Shown in pieces: positions 15,370 to 24,931 of a stretch of DNA of 64,000 nt. Position numbers and translations under genes: made by a program. Location: contig NZ_JAUOTO010000004.1 of assembly GCF_030546645.1 (NCBI RefSeq), positions 1 to 64,000 of the forward strand, given 5' to 3'. The stretch comes from Flavitalea plasmicola (GTDB lineage: Bacteria; Bacteroidota; Bacteroidia; Chitinophagales; Chitinophagaceae). Position 1 is the first letter of the stretch; each line of letters starts with the position of its first letter. The notes beneath the pieces are model-generated. The model did no database searches. It was not told the origin of the DNA and was given only the letters and a program-made list of their open reading frames with translations.

Positions 15370-16533
15370 TTATTGGAGGGCTTGTAAGATGTCGTTCAGG
15401 ATATCGTCCTTATGTTCCAGTCCCACGGAAATGCGGATGAGGCCAGGCGTGATATTGACGGCGGCCCTTTCTTCCGGGCTAAGCTTGGCATGGGTGGTGC
15501 TGGCCGGGTGGGAGGCGATGCTGCGGGTGTCACCCAGGTTGGCAGTTTTCGACAGCATCTTCAGGCTATCCAGGAATTTGCGGCCGGCCGCGAGTCCTCC
15601 TTTCAGTTCGAAACAGAGGATCCCTCCGCCATTGAGCATTTGTTTTTTGGCGATGGCATGTTGGGGGTGGCTGGGGAGGAAGGGGTATCTGAGGAATGAA
15701 ATGGCGGGATGTTTTTCCAGCTTTTCCGCGATGTAGGCGGCGTTGGAAGAATGCCTTTCCATCCTTACGTCCAGGGTTTCCAGGCTGCGGCTGAGAATCC
15801 AGGCGTTGAAGGGGGAGAGGGAGGGTCCTGTACTGCGGCAGAACAGGTATACCTCGTGCACCAGCTCTTTTTTGCCTACGACCACGCCGCCCAGCACGCG
15901 GCCCTGGCCGTCCAGCCATTTGGTGGCGGAATGGACGACAAGGTCGGCGCCGTATTGGATGGGTAACTGGCCGATGGGGGTAGCGAAGCAGTTGTCTACG
16001 TTGAAGATCAGGTTGTGTTTGCGTGCCAGCTTGCCGGCGGCTTCCAGGTCGATGATGTCCAGCCCCGGGTTGGTGGGGGTCTCCAGGTAGAGCATTTTGG
16101 TGTTGGGGCGGATGGCTGCTTCCCATTGCTGCTGATCACCGGCGGGGACATAGGTATATTCGATGCCGAATTTCGGCAGGTATTTGGTGATGATGGTGTG
16201 GGTGCTGCCGAAGATGGAGCTGCAGGACAGCAGGTGGTCGCCTTTTTTCAGGAAGCTGAGGAAGGATGCCACGATGGCGCTCATCCCGGAGGCGGTGGCA
16301 AAGCCTGCTTCGGCGCCTTCGAGGGCGCACATGCGATCTACAAATTCCTGTACGGAAGGGTTGCTGAAGCGGCTGTATATATTGGCATCTGTCTCATCGG
16401 CAAAGGCGGCGCGCATTTCTTCTGCATCGTCGAAGCAAAAGCTGCTGGTGAGGAAGAGAGGGGAGGAGTGTTCTTTTTCTTCTGTCCTCTCTGTGCGGAT
16501 GCGGATGGCCTGGGTGATGCGGTGTTGTGGCAT
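15370..16533 (-). CDS. metZ: O-succinyl/acetylhomoserine sulfhydrylase (Cys/Met PLP enzyme)
   Basis: PLP enzyme (387 residues) of the cystathionine gamma-synthase family, predicted to make homocysteine from an activated homoserine and sulfide. Visible motifs: YSRFSNPSVQEFVDRMCALEG, GMSAIVASFLSFL, CSSIFGSTH, the PLP-contact VDNCFATP, and the Schiff-base lysine in HSATKWLDGQGRVLGG. The end (GLIRISVGLEH) is typical. MetZ-type, gamma-synthase-type and gamma-lyase-type members are hard to tell apart by eye; the nearby metX favours the biosynthetic reading. Confidence 0.85.
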   Translation of the reverse strand: MPQHRITQAIRIRTERTEEKEHSSPLFLTSSFCFDDAEEMRAAFADETDANIYSRFSNPSVQEFVDRMCALEGAEAGFATASGMSAIVASFLSFLKKGDHLLSCSSIFGSTHTIITKYLPKFGIEYTYVPAGDQQQWEAAIRPNTKMLYLETPTNPGLDIIDLEAAGKLARKHNLIFNVDNCFATPIGQLPIQYGADLVVHSATKWLDGQGRVLGGVVVGKKELVHEVYLFCRSTGPSLSPFNAWILSRSLETLDVRMERHSSNAAYIAEKLEKHPAISFLRYPFLPSHPQHAIAKKQMLNGGGILCFELKGGLAAGRKFLDSLKMLSKTANLGDTRSIASHPASTTHAKLSPEERAAVNITPGLIRISVGLEHKDDILNDILQALQ

Positions 16534-16547
16534 GGTAGTGATTGATT

Positions 16548-16625
16548 GTTGAGCTGCAAGCTGATAGCTGCAAGCTACAAGTGGAATGAATATATTAGCT
16601 TGAGGCTTGTTGCTTGTCGCTTGGG
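16548..16625. repeat. Inverted heptanucleotide-repeat module between metZ and osmC
   Basis: Left arm 16551-16580 (AGCTGCAAGCTGATAGCTGC and on) and right arm 16598-16624 (GCTTGAGGCTTGTTGCTTGT and on) face each other across a short AT-rich spacer. The right arm encodes, on the minus strand, the last residues and stop codon of the OsmC-family gene. Confidence 0.75.
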
Positions 16626-17041
16626 GCTACTTTCACTTCCCAGGTGATGCTGGCGTTGGCTGCCTTCAGGGTGGCGGCGACGGAGCAATATTTATCTATG
16701 GACAAAGCACAGGCTTTGTAGGCCTTATCCGGGTCGACATCCCCTTTCAGCTCGAAAATGATATGGATATTGGTCCAGAGGGAGGGCTCTTTACCGGCTT
16801 CGCGTTCGCCGTCTATGAGCATGCGGAAGCCTTCAACGGGCTGTCTTTGCTTTTTCAGGATGGATACAATGTCGATGCCACTGCAGCCGCCGAGGCCCAT
16901 CAGGAGCATTTGCATTGGGCGTATACCAAAGTTCTCCCCTCCTGTTTCCGGGCTGGTGTCCATGCGGGCAATGTGCCCTGCAGCGTCTTTTGCTTCAAAG
17001 CCATAATCGCCATTGACCCTGTTGACCTCTATATGGATCAT
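16595..17041 (-). CDS. OsmC-family peroxiredoxin-like protein
   Basis: A 148-residue OsmC/Ohr-fold protein, probably a thiol peroxidase for organic hydroperoxides. Both redox cysteines are visible: one in LLMGLGGCSGIDIVS and one in IDKYCSVAATLK, with the usual spacing of about 60 residues. The arginine near the N terminus (HIARMD) fits the YhfA/OsmC branch. The final residues (APSDKQQASS) are encoded by the heptanucleotide repeat and look accidental. It lies between metZ (same strand, 61 bp) and divergent metX, with a perfect -7 box just upstream. Confidence 0.88.
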   Translation of the reverse strand: MIHIEVNRVNGDYGFEAKDAAGHIARMDTSPETGGENFGIRPMQMLLMGLGGCSGIDIVSILKKQRQPVEGFRMLIDGEREAGKEPSLWTNIHIIFELKGDVDPDKAYKACALSIDKYCSVAATLKAANASITWEVKVAPSDKQQASS

Positions 17042-17055
17042 AATTTAAATTTCGG

Positions 17056-17063
17056 CAAAGGTA
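17056..17063 (-). promoter_or_regulatory. Candidate -7 box of the osmC-metZ unit
   Basis: On the minus strand the bases read TACCTTTG, an exact match to the Bacteroidota -7 consensus TAnnTTTG, 15 bp before the OsmC start codon. No clear -33 TTG is seen at the usual distance, so this is a partial match. Confidence 0.4.
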
Positions 17064-17097
17064 ACTCATGTTGTTAATTTGCACCTTATTTCTGTAC

Positions 17098-18111
17098 ATG
17101 AACCACCTTAAATATGAACAGTCTTTTGAACTCGAAAGCGGGGAATCCTTACCTGGTATAGAAATTACTTATCATGTATACGGCCATCTGAATGAGGATA
17201 AGACTAACGTTGTATGGGTTTGTCATGCGTTGACGGCCAATTCTAATGCGGGGGAGTGGTGGCCAGGGGTCGTGGGACCGGGGGGGGCGATCACGCCGGA
17301 TAAATATTTTATTGTCTGCGCCAATATACTGGGGTCCTGTTATGGGAGTACCGGGCCTTTGAGCACTGATCCCCGGACCGGCAAGCCCTATTATCATGAA
17401 TTCCCCATGATCACTATCCGAGACATGGTAAAGGCGCATATCCTGCTGCGCAAGCACCTGGGGATCGAGCGGATCCATCTGCTGATGGGCGGGAGCATGG
17501 GGGGGTACCAGGCATTGGAGTGGGCAGTAATGGAGAGGGAGCGGATCGACCGGCTGTTCCTCATTGCCACTTCGCCTACGGAAAGTGCCTGGGGGATCGC
17601 CATACATACGGCGCAAAGGCTGGCTATAGAGGCGGATGGCAGCTGGAGGAATGCTTCCCCGATGGCGGGGAGCGCCGGACTGAAGGCGGCCAGGGCCATT
17701 GGGATACTGACTTACCGGAACTACGGCATCATGGTGCAGAAGCAAACGGACCCAGACACGGAAAAGCTGGATAACTTCAAGGCTTCCTCCTATATCACCT
17801 ATCAGGGGGATAAACTGGTCAACCGGTTCAACGCCTATTGTTACTGGCTATTAACGAAGGCAATGGACAGCCATCAACTGGCCAGGGGGCGGGAGAAGAC
17901 GTTGGAGCAGGTGCTGGGAGGTATAACGCAACCGGCATTGGTCATCGGGATCGGAAGCGATATCCTTTGTCCCCTGGAGGAGCAGCGTTTCATTGTGAAG
18001 CATCTTCCGGATGCCACGCTGGTGGAGATCGATTCTGCGTATGGGCATGATGGATTCATGGTTGAGGGGGCGACTATCGGTAAGTATTTGGAGGAATGGA
18101 TGGGAAAGTAA
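17098..18111 (+). CDS. metX: Homoserine O-acyltransferase (MetX, alpha/beta hydrolase)
   Basis: Activates homoserine with acetyl-CoA (or succinyl-CoA in some relatives) in the first methionine-specific step. The 337-residue protein has the MetX order: VVWVCHALTANSNAGEWW, the oxyanion region ILGSCYGSTGPLS, DPRTGKPY, the nucleophile elbow GGSMGGYQALEWA with its serine, the acid in GIGSDILCPLEEQ, and the histidine in SAYGHDGFMVE. ATG at 17098 gives the normal N terminus; an upstream in-frame TTG would add ten hydrophobic residues. It is divergent from osmC-metZ, which places two methionine genes around one 56-bp promoter region. Confidence 0.93.
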   Translation: MNHLKYEQSFELESGESLPGIEITYHVYGHLNEDKTNVVWVCHALTANSNAGEWWPGVVGPGGAITPDKYFIVCANILGSCYGSTGPLSTDPRTGKPYYHEFPMITIRDMVKAHILLRKHLGIERIHLLMGGSMGGYQALEWAVMERERIDRLFLIATSPTESAWGIAIHTAQRLAIEADGSWRNASPMAGSAGLKAARAIGILTYRNYGIMVQKQTDPDTEKLDNFKASSYITYQGDKLVNRFNAYCYWLLTKAMDSHQLARGREKTLEQVLGGITQPALVIGIGSDILCPLEEQRFIVKHLPDATLVEIDSAYGHDGFMVEGATIGKYLEEWMGK

Positions 18112-18129
18112 GTGTAAGTTAGAAACTAA

Positions 18130-18720
18130 TTGCATATAGAGGAAAGATATACGGTCCCGGTCCTGCTGCGGCAAATCGCAGACGGAGATGAGAAAGCATT
18201 GGCGACCCTCGTCCGTCTTTACTGGAAGAATATTTATGGGCATGCGTTGTCCTGGCTGAAGTCGGCGGAGGAGGCGGAGGAAATTACCCAGGATGTCTTT
18301 CTCAAGATCTGGCATTCAAGGGACCAGGTCACCCAGTTGGACAATTTTGAGAATTGGATATTTATCATTTCCCGTAATACTATATTATCGGCTGTCAGGA
18401 AGAAGCTCAGCCGGCCAACTTTTCTCCAGGAGCAGGAGATGGAGGGACAGGCCCTGCGTCCTGACCAATGGCTGGAGAACAGGCAGCATTACCAGGTCCT
18501 GCTGAACGGCATCGATCTATTACCGGAGAAAAGACAGCAGATATTCCGGATGAGCAGGCTGGAGGGGCTTACCCATGAGCAGATAGCGGAACGGGTGGGG
18601 ATCCATAAGGATACGGTGGCCCAATATATTGTCAAGGCTGTCGCCTTTTTAAAAAGTTATTTACGGGAGCACATCGGAGATAGCCTGATCGTCATAATCC
18701 TGCTTGGCGGCAACTATTAA
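18130..18720 (+). CDS. ECF RNA polymerase sigma factor
   Basis: A 196-residue group IV sigma factor of the large Bacteroidota FecI-like family. Region 2 spans LVRLYWKNIYGHALSWLKS to EEITQDVFLKIW, and region 4 holds LPEKRQQIFRMSRLEGLTHEQIAERVGIHKDTV. An in-frame stop lies directly before TTG 18130 and no ATG is suitably placed, so TTG is taken as the start. The gene is followed 53 bp later by a FecR-type anti-sigma factor and an STN receptor, the classical cell-surface signalling trio. It starts only 18 bp after metX. Confidence 0.92.
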   Translation: MHIEERYTVPVLLRQIADGDEKALATLVRLYWKNIYGHALSWLKSAEEAEEITQDVFLKIWHSRDQVTQLDNFENWIFIISRNTILSAVRKKLSRPTFLQEQEMEGQALRPDQWLENRQHYQVLLNGIDLLPEKRQQIFRMSRLEGLTHEQIAERVGIHKDTVAQYIVKAVAFLKSYLREHIGDSLIVIILLGGNY

Positions 18721-18773
18721 AAAAATATTATTCTTTCACTACTCAGTAAATCCTTTTACCGGCGTCTTTAAGT

Positions 18774-19961
18774 ATGATGAGTGATCGTTTGCATCATTTG
18801 CTAAGTGTCTACCAATCGGGCCAGCTGACGGAAGATCAGCGCCGGGAGCTTGTCTCTTTGCTTGAGAACGAGGAGGGGGAGGCGTTGTTTGCCGGTGTTA
18901 TCGGTCAACAGCTGGCCAGCGGTATATTTTCCCTTGAAGGAGATCTGCCGGGGACTGAGGAAAGGATCGTAGAAGGTGTGATGGAAAAGGCCGGGACTGC
19001 AAGGAGGGCGCCCATCCGCCGTGTTCCTTTCGTCCGAAAATGGGGGTGGGCCGCGGCCGTGCTGCTGGTATTTGCCGGAGGTATTTACTGGTGGAAGGCC
19101 GGCAGCAAGGCTGATCGCTCTGTTGCCGCGGAACATCCGCATGAGCAGCATGATATTGCCCCGGGGAGCGATAAGGCCGTGCTGACCTTATCGGATGGAA
19201 CGTCGATCGTGCTGGACAGTGCCGCCAATGGCGCAGTTGCCAGGCAGGGCAATGTTGCGATCGTCAAGCTGGCTGGTGGGCAGCTGTCCTATTCTTCACA
19301 AGGCGCTGCGACGGGTGAGGTGATGATGAATGTCATGCGTACACCCCGTGGCGGGCAATACCGGCTGGCCCTTCCCGATGGAACCCAGGTCTGGCTTAAT
19401 GCGGCCAGCTCCATCTCTTACCCGGCCGCATTCGTGGAGAAAGTGCGGAGGGTGAGGATCAGCGGCGAGGTCTATTTCGAGGTAGCAAAAAATAAAGAGC
19501 AGCCATTTGTGGTAGATGTGGAAGGAGGGTCGTCGGTGGAGGTGGTGGGAACTAATTTCGATGTGAGCAGCTATGCAGATGAAGGGCAGGAGCGGACGAC
19601 GTTGCTGGAGGGCAGCGTCAGGGTGGTTGCCGGAGCATCTTCCAGTGTCGTGCTCCGGCCTGGTCAGCAGGCGAGCGTGCAGCTGAACCGGCTGAAGGTT
19701 GCCAGTAATGTCGATGTGGATAAGGTCATGGCCTGGAAGAATGGGTTATTCAATTTTGAGAATGCCAGTCTGGAAGAGGTCATGCGTCAGCTGGCGCGAT
19801 GGTACGACATTGAGGTCGTTTATGAACGGGGAGTCCCTCCTATTCAATTCCAGGGAGAAATCAGCAGGAATATAAATCTATCCAATCTTTTGAAAGTGCT
19901 TGCCAGGGCTGAAGTTAAATTCCGTATCGATGGCCGTAAACTGATCGTCTTGCCTAGTTAG
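18774..19961 (+). CDS. FecR-family anti-sigma factor
   Basis: A 395-residue single-pass inner-membrane protein. The cytosolic N-terminal part (about 1-85) should bind the sigma factor, a membrane segment follows near residues 88-103 (WGWAAAVLLVFAGGIYWW), and the periplasmic FecR domain reads TPRGGQYRLALPDGTQVWLNA, ISGEVYFEVAKNKEQPFVVD, and VEVVGTNFDVSSY. The C-terminal part, with LEEVMRQLARWYDIEVVYE and FQGEISRNINLSNLL, is the STN-like end expected to contact the receptor. A second ATG follows at once (18777). Confidence 0.93.
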   Translation: MMSDRLHHLLSVYQSGQLTEDQRRELVSLLENEEGEALFAGVIGQQLASGIFSLEGDLPGTEERIVEGVMEKAGTARRAPIRRVPFVRKWGWAAAVLLVFAGGIYWWKAGSKADRSVAAEHPHEQHDIAPGSDKAVLTLSDGTSIVLDSAANGAVARQGNVAIVKLAGGQLSYSSQGAATGEVMMNVMRTPRGGQYRLALPDGTQVWLNAASSISYPAAFVEKVRRVRISGEVYFEVAKNKEQPFVVDVEGGSSVEVVGTNFDVSSYADEGQERTTLLEGSVRVVAGASSSVVLRPGQQASVQLNRLKVASNVDVDKVMAWKNGLFNFENASLEEVMRQLARWYDIEVVYERGVPPIQFQGEISRNINLSNLLKVLARAEVKFRIDGRKLIVLPS

Positions 19962-20106
19962 CTATTTTACCTTATCGTATGTCTGCTCAATAAAAAAACC
20001 GCCATGGATTAGGGCCCATAGCGGCGATTTGTTGAGGGTCGACCCAATTCTGAAAAAGTCCAGGACAGACTATTTTCTCATTATCAACCCAAAACGTAAC
20101 GAAGTT

Positions 20107-23100
20107 ATGCAAAATGCTGCTTATTGTTTCCGGCCTGCCTGGCGGGGGCACTGGTGTATCAACCAAACTGTGTTAGTGATGAAGCTGACTTTTATTCTTT
20201 TGACGGCCGCGCTGCTGCAGGTGCAGGCCAGGGGCCTGTCCCAGTCCATTACGCTTTCGGGCAGGAATATGGATATGAGGCAGGTGTTTGCTGCCATCAA
20301 AAAGCAAACGGGCTATGTGGCATTCTTTAAAAAGGGGCTGCTGGATGACGCCCGGCCTGTATCCGTATCGGTGCATGACATGCCGCTGGCTGAATTCCTG
20401 GATATGGCGCTGAAGGACCAGCCTTTTACTTATCTGCTCCTGGATAAGACCATTTCCCTGTCCCGTAAAACCCCTCCGGTCATTGCCGTCCCTTTGGTTA
20501 CCCGCGTCGATACAGCCGGCGATGGGACAGGGAAGGTGTTACTGGCAGGAAGGATACTGGACGCCGACGGCAAGCCGCTGGCAGGGGCCACCATTGCCGT
20601 CCGGAAGTCGAAGAGTTCGGGCACTTCAGGCGTTGACGGCAGCTTTGCGCTGAATGTGAGTGCGGGGGATGTGCTGACGGTGAGCTATGTGGGGTTTGTA
20701 TCGCAGGAAGTGAGACTGAGAGCCCGTGAGTTACGGGATGCCCTGGTCATTCGTCTGCAACCGGGCAACAACAACCTTGACCAGGTGCAGATCACCGCTT
20801 ATGGTACGACCACCAAGCGTTTCAATCCCGGGGATGTGACGACCATCACTGCAAAAGAGATTGAAAAGAACCCGGTGAACAATGTACTGGAAGCCATCCA
20901 GGGGAAGGTGCCGGGATTGTTCATCGAACAGGGGACGGGGCAGCCCGGGGGCGCATTTACACTGCGGATGAGAAGCTCCCAGAACTTTAGTTCGGGTGCG
21001 ATAACGCCACTGATCATCGTAGACGGTGTGAGATATCCCACTGGTACGTTGCCTTTGTACGACAACAACAATTATGGCACCGGTAACTTTCTGCAGGGCG
21101 GCAACGGGCTAAATTATCTCAACCCCAATGATATTGCCAGCATCGATGTGCTGAAGGATGCGGATGCAACGGCGATATACGGATCGTCGGGCGCTTACGG
21201 GGTTATTATTATCACTACGAAGAAGGCAAAGCCGACGGCCCCGACGCTGAGCGCCAATATTTATACCGGCGTGTCGATCAAAGGGGAAATGCCCAAGCTG
21301 ATGAATACGCAGCAATATATTATGCTGCGAAAGGAGGCTGTAAAGAATGATGGTCTTACCATCGGGTCTTCTGACCTGGATATCAATGGTACCTGGCCTG
21401 CAGACCGGAGCCATGACTGGCGGAAGGTATATATGGGAGCTTCTGCCCAGTCTACCAACGCCAGTCTTTCCTACAACGGGGGAGCCAGGAACACCACCTA
21501 TGTGATCGGAGGAAGTCTGCAGGACTACGGCAATATCCAGCGGCATAAAGGCTCATTCAGGAACGGCTCGCTACGGTTCTCATTGAATACGGCAACAGTG
21601 GACAATAAATTCAACCTGTCCCTCAGCGGCAGCTGGGTTTCCTCGAAGAGCGATATGGTGCCTTATGATTTTTCACAGTCACTGGCACTCGATGCGCCCA
21701 ATGCTCCGCCTGCATTTTTACCGAATGGTAATATCGACTGGGTAGGAGCCGGCAGTGATCCCCAGGGGCCCAGTAGCGCCGCCAATATCAACAGGACCTA
21801 TAATAATCTGACCAGCAACCTGCTGGCCAATGCCACCCTGGAATATAAGCCTGTTAAAGGGGTGACGTTGCGATCTGTTTTCGGGTACAATGAGATCATG
21901 TCCAAAGAGCTCATCGGTTATCCCACGACCACGATGGCGCCCACCAATCAGGGGGCTGCCCAGGGCACGGTGAGCGTCTTCAATCACTATGATATCCGGA
22001 CGGTGACCGTCTCCCCGTATGCGGCATACGACAGGACCTTATGGAAAGGGGACCTGAGCATCAAGGCAGGGGGGGAGATCACCGACCGCCTGACTTATAA
22101 GGACAATATAACAGGCACGGGTTTCGCATCGGATGCGCTTTTGAGTAATCCGATGGCGGCCAATAGTACTACTTCCGCCTATGGCCAGACGCCTTTCCGG
22201 AGCCTGGGCTTTTATGGCATTGTGAAATATGTCTGGGACAAGAAATATATTGTTGACCTCAATGGCAGAAAGGACGGGTCGACAAAGTTTGGCCGCAACC
22301 ACCGGTTTGGCAATTTCGGTTCCATTGCAGCGGCATGGATATTCAGTGAAGAGCAATTTATCAAGGACCATCTCCCTTTTCTCAGCTTTGGGAAGCTGAG
22401 GGCCAGCACCGGCGTGGTGGGAGGAGATGCTATCAGAGATTATATGTACCTGAGCACCTATACCGCGATCAACGGAACCTATGACAACAAGCTGGGACTG
22501 GCGTCGGGCGGACTGGCCAACCCCAACCTGGAATGGGAAAAGAACAGGAACAAAGAGGTTGGCCTGGAGCTTTCCTTCTTTAAGGAGAGGATCTTTGTGG
22601 AAGGGAACTACTATCGGAATGTTGTTTCCAATCAACTGCTGGAGAGGCCTATTTCGACTGTTACCGGCTTTGGCGGGTATGCCCTGAATTCCGATGCGGT
22701 GATCCGGAACAGCGGTTGGGAAGTATCGCTGAGCACCACCAATATAAAGACGAAGGATTTCAACTGGACCACCCGCTGGAATATCTCCCTACCCACCAGC
22801 AAGCTGATCACGGCCCCCACGCTGCCCAAGCAGAATACCAATTATATTGTGGGCAAACCGTTGACGGGGATCCGGCTGTATAAATATGCGGGGGTCAATC
22901 CTGCCACCGGTCTTTTCAGTTTTACCAATGCGAAAGGGGTTACAGGGGATTATTACTACGAACTGACGGAGGATGACAAAACGGAATTCGTGGACCTGGC
23001 GCCCAAATACTACGGAGGTTTTTCCAACTCCTTTACCTATAAGCAGTGGTCGCTGGATGTATTTTTCTCCTTCACGAGCAGGAAAGGGTTTAATTCGCTG

Positions 23101-23484
23101 GCACAAGCCGGTTACTTGTTCGGGTATTGGGGTGTCAACGGCACAACGGACTGGCTACGCCGCTGGCAAAAACCGGGAGACAAGACAGACATGCCGAAGG
23201 TGAGCACGAACATTTTGGATGGGTATTTCCGGCTACAGTCTTTCAGGAGCAGCACGGGGGCTTACACGAACGCCACGTATGCACGGCTGCAAAACGTAAG
23301 CGTCCGCTATCATTTCGATCAGCGCCTGCTCAAAAAGCTGCATCTGGGCGACCTCACCGTCTACCTCCAGGGGCAGAACCTGCTGACCATTTCCAAATTC
23401 GGCGGACTGGACCCGGAGAACCTGAATGCTGCTGTCATACCCCCTTTGCGCGTATTTACGGGAGGGGTCAATCTTTCACTTTAA
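20107..23484 (+). CDS. SusC/RagA TonB-dependent receptor with STN domain
   Basis: A 1125-residue outer-membrane receptor. After a signal region comes an STN domain (RQVFAAIKKQTGYVAFF to DQPFTYLLLD), the part that talks to FecR-type anti-sigma factors. A carboxypeptidase-like regulatory domain (VLLAGRILDADGKPLAGATI) and a TonB box/plug follow, with NPVNNVLEAIQGKVPGL, LIIVDGVRYP and IDVLKDADATAIYGSSGAYG. The 22-strand barrel ends in LRVFTGGVNLSL. ATG 20107 is chosen over an upstream TTG; a later start at 20179 (VMKLTF) gives a cleaner signal peptide. Ligand unknown. Confidence 0.93.
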   Translation: MQNAAYCFRPAWRGHWCINQTVLVMKLTFILLTAALLQVQARGLSQSITLSGRNMDMRQVFAAIKKQTGYVAFFKKGLLDDARPVSVSVHDMPLAEFLDMALKDQPFTYLLLDKTISLSRKTPPVIAVPLVTRVDTAGDGTGKVLLAGRILDADGKPLAGATIAVRKSKSSGTSGVDGSFALNVSAGDVLTVSYVGFVSQEVRLRARELRDALVIRLQPGNNNLDQVQITAYGTTTKRFNPGDVTTITAKEIEKNPVNNVLEAIQGKVPGLFIEQGTGQPGGAFTLRMRSSQNFSSGAITPLIIVDGVRYPTGTLPLYDNNNYGTGNFLQGGNGLNYLNPNDIASIDVLKDADATAIYGSSGAYGVIIITTKKAKPTAPTLSANIYTGVSIKGEMPKLMNTQQYIMLRKEAVKNDGLTIGSSDLDINGTWPADRSHDWRKVYMGASAQSTNASLSYNGGARNTTYVIGGSLQDYGNIQRHKGSFRNGSLRFSLNTATVDNKFNLSLSGSWVSSKSDMVPYDFSQSLALDAPNAPPAFLPNGNIDWVGAGSDPQGPSSAANINRTYNNLTSNLLANATLEYKPVKGVTLRSVFGYNEIMSKELIGYPTTTMAPTNQGAAQGTVSVFNHYDIRTVTVSPYAAYDRTLWKGDLSIKAGGEITDRLTYKDNITGTGFASDALLSNPMAANSTTSAYGQTPFRSLGFYGIVKYVWDKKYIVDLNGRKDGSTKFGRNHRFGNFGSIAAAWIFSEEQFIKDHLPFLSFGKLRASTGVVGGDAIRDYMYLSTYTAINGTYDNKLGLASGGLANPNLEWEKNRNKEVGLELSFFKERIFVEGNYYRNVVSNQLLERPISTVTGFGGYALNSDAVIRNSGWEVSLSTTNIKTKDFNWTTRWNISLPTSKLITAPTLPKQNTNYIVGKPLTGIRLYKYAGVNPATGLFSFTNAKGVTGDYYYELTEDDKTEFVDLAPKYYGGFSNSFTYKQWSLDVFFSFTSRKGFNSLAQAGYLFGYWGVNGTTDWLRRWQKPGDKTDMPKVSTNILDGYFRLQSFRSSTGAYTNATYARLQNVSVRYHFDQRLLKKLHLGDLTVYLQGQNLLTISKFGGLDPENLNAAVIPPLRVFTGGVNLSL

Positions 23485-23496
23485 TGCTTTTATCAA

Positions 23497-24921
23497 ATGA
23501 GAAAAACAATTCAACTTCTTATATCGATGGTTCTGTCAGCCGTCCTGGCGGGTTGCAACAAGTATTTGGATACCCCCCTGCCTGCCGGCACTATTTCAGA
23601 GGAAAATGTATACATCTCGGATAATTCCGTGTCGGCCGTTGTGACGGGAAATTTTTTATCACTGGTGAAATCGAGCCTGTCCACCGGCAGTCTGTCCAAT
23701 TCGACAGGACTGTATGTGGATGAGCTGCTGGACCTCAACACGGGCTTTCCCAATCCCTACTATTCGAATGCCATACAGGCCGCCAATGCAGGGCAATGGA
23801 CGGATGCGTATGCCAACCTGTATTATGTCAATTCCGCGCTGGAGGGCATTCGCGGCACCGCTGCGCAGCTGTATTTTAAGAACCAATGGCTGGGCGAGAC
23901 CTATTTTCTCCGGGGGGTGCTGTATTTCCACCTGACCAATCTCTACGGGGATGTGCCTTTGGCCCTGACCCCGGACTATGCGATCAATAACAAGCTGAGC
24001 AGGGCCCCGCAGAGCCAGGTGTATAATCAAATCGTGTCGGATCTTACGCAGGCAAAGGACCTGTTGAACAGCGGTTATACGGATGGATATGGCGCTGCTA
24101 CTTCTCACCGGGTAAGGCCCAACAGGTATGCGGCCATGGCCATGCTGGGGAAAGTATATTTGTACCTGCAAAAATGGGATAGTGCCTCGGCCATGGCGGA
24201 TTCTGTGATAGCTAACGCCGGAGTCTATTCGCTGGAGCCGGTCGATAAGGTATTCGGGACAAGCAGCATGGAGACGATCTGGAGCCTGGCGCTGCCCTCC
24301 AATGAAAGCAAAGGGTACCAGTACGGCTATTATAATAACGGGATGCCGAACCCGATCGTATCGCCCAATACGCCCGGGACCTATAACGTCTATGCGTCCC
24401 TGAACACGGACCTGGTGAATACTTTTGAAGCCGGGGACCTCCGGCTGAGCAATTGGGTGCGTGAGGTGCCTGTGACGGGCGTCACTCCTGCCGTCACCTA
24501 TTATTTCCCTGGCAAGTATACGGCTCCGGCGGCCAGTGATGAGAATGAGATCATGCTGCGTCTGGCAGAGATCTATCTCATCCGGGCGGAAGCGCGTGCT
24601 CACCTGACGGATATTGCAGGGGCGCAGTCGGATCTGAATAGGGTGAGGACCAGAGCAGGACTTGCGAACACCACGGCGACGGATGCAACAGCGTTGTTGG
24701 ATGCCATTCTGCGCGAGCGGAGAGTAGAGTTGTTCACGGAAGGGGCCAGCAGGTTCTTCGATCTGAAAAGGACAGGCAATATCGACCCTGTGATGACCGC
24801 GTTTGCGCCTACAAAGATCAGGGTCGCGACCTGGAGCCATTATATGCAGCTGTTCCCTATCCCATTGAACGATCTTATACAGGACCCCAATTTAACCCCT
24901 AACCCTGGTTATCAACATTAA
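23497..24921 (+). CDS. SusD/RagB nutrient-binding lipoprotein
   Basis: A 474-residue surface lipoprotein that forms the lid of the SusC transporter. The lipobox is LAGC (SAVLAGCNKYLD). The TPR-containing body is recognisable (YFLRGVLYFHLTNLYGDVPL, LGKVYLYLQKWDSASAMADS), followed by LRLAEIYLIRAEARAHLTD and the C-terminal RRVELFTEGASRFFDLKRTG and LFPIPLNDLIQDPNLTPNPGY. It begins 12 bp after the STN receptor. The complete C terminus here gives the pattern by which the fragment at 6340 was recognised. Confidence 0.93.
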   Translation: MRKTIQLLISMVLSAVLAGCNKYLDTPLPAGTISEENVYISDNSVSAVVTGNFLSLVKSSLSTGSLSNSTGLYVDELLDLNTGFPNPYYSNAIQAANAGQWTDAYANLYYVNSALEGIRGTAAQLYFKNQWLGETYFLRGVLYFHLTNLYGDVPLALTPDYAINNKLSRAPQSQVYNQIVSDLTQAKDLLNSGYTDGYGAATSHRVRPNRYAAMAMLGKVYLYLQKWDSASAMADSVIANAGVYSLEPVDKVFGTSSMETIWSLALPSNESKGYQYGYYNNGMPNPIVSPNTPGTYNVYASLNTDLVNTFEAGDLRLSNWVREVPVTGVTPAVTYYFPGKYTAPAASDENEIMLRLAEIYLIRAEARAHLTDIAGAQSDLNRVRTRAGLANTTATDATALLDAILRERRVELFTEGASRFFDLKRTGNIDPVMTAFAPTKIRVATWSHYMQLFPIPLNDLIQDPNLTPNPGYQH

Positions 24922-24931
24922 ATTATAACAG

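Noticed and set aside
17064-17097. Promoter for metX (TTG and TTAATTTG near 17071)
   Set aside because: The -7-like block is one base short and the two boxes overlap; not convincing.
20000-20035. Hairpin-like CCGCCATGG / CCCATAGCGG stretch between fecR and susC
   Set aside because: Imperfect stem with no T-run after it; calling a terminator inside an apparent operon was not justified.
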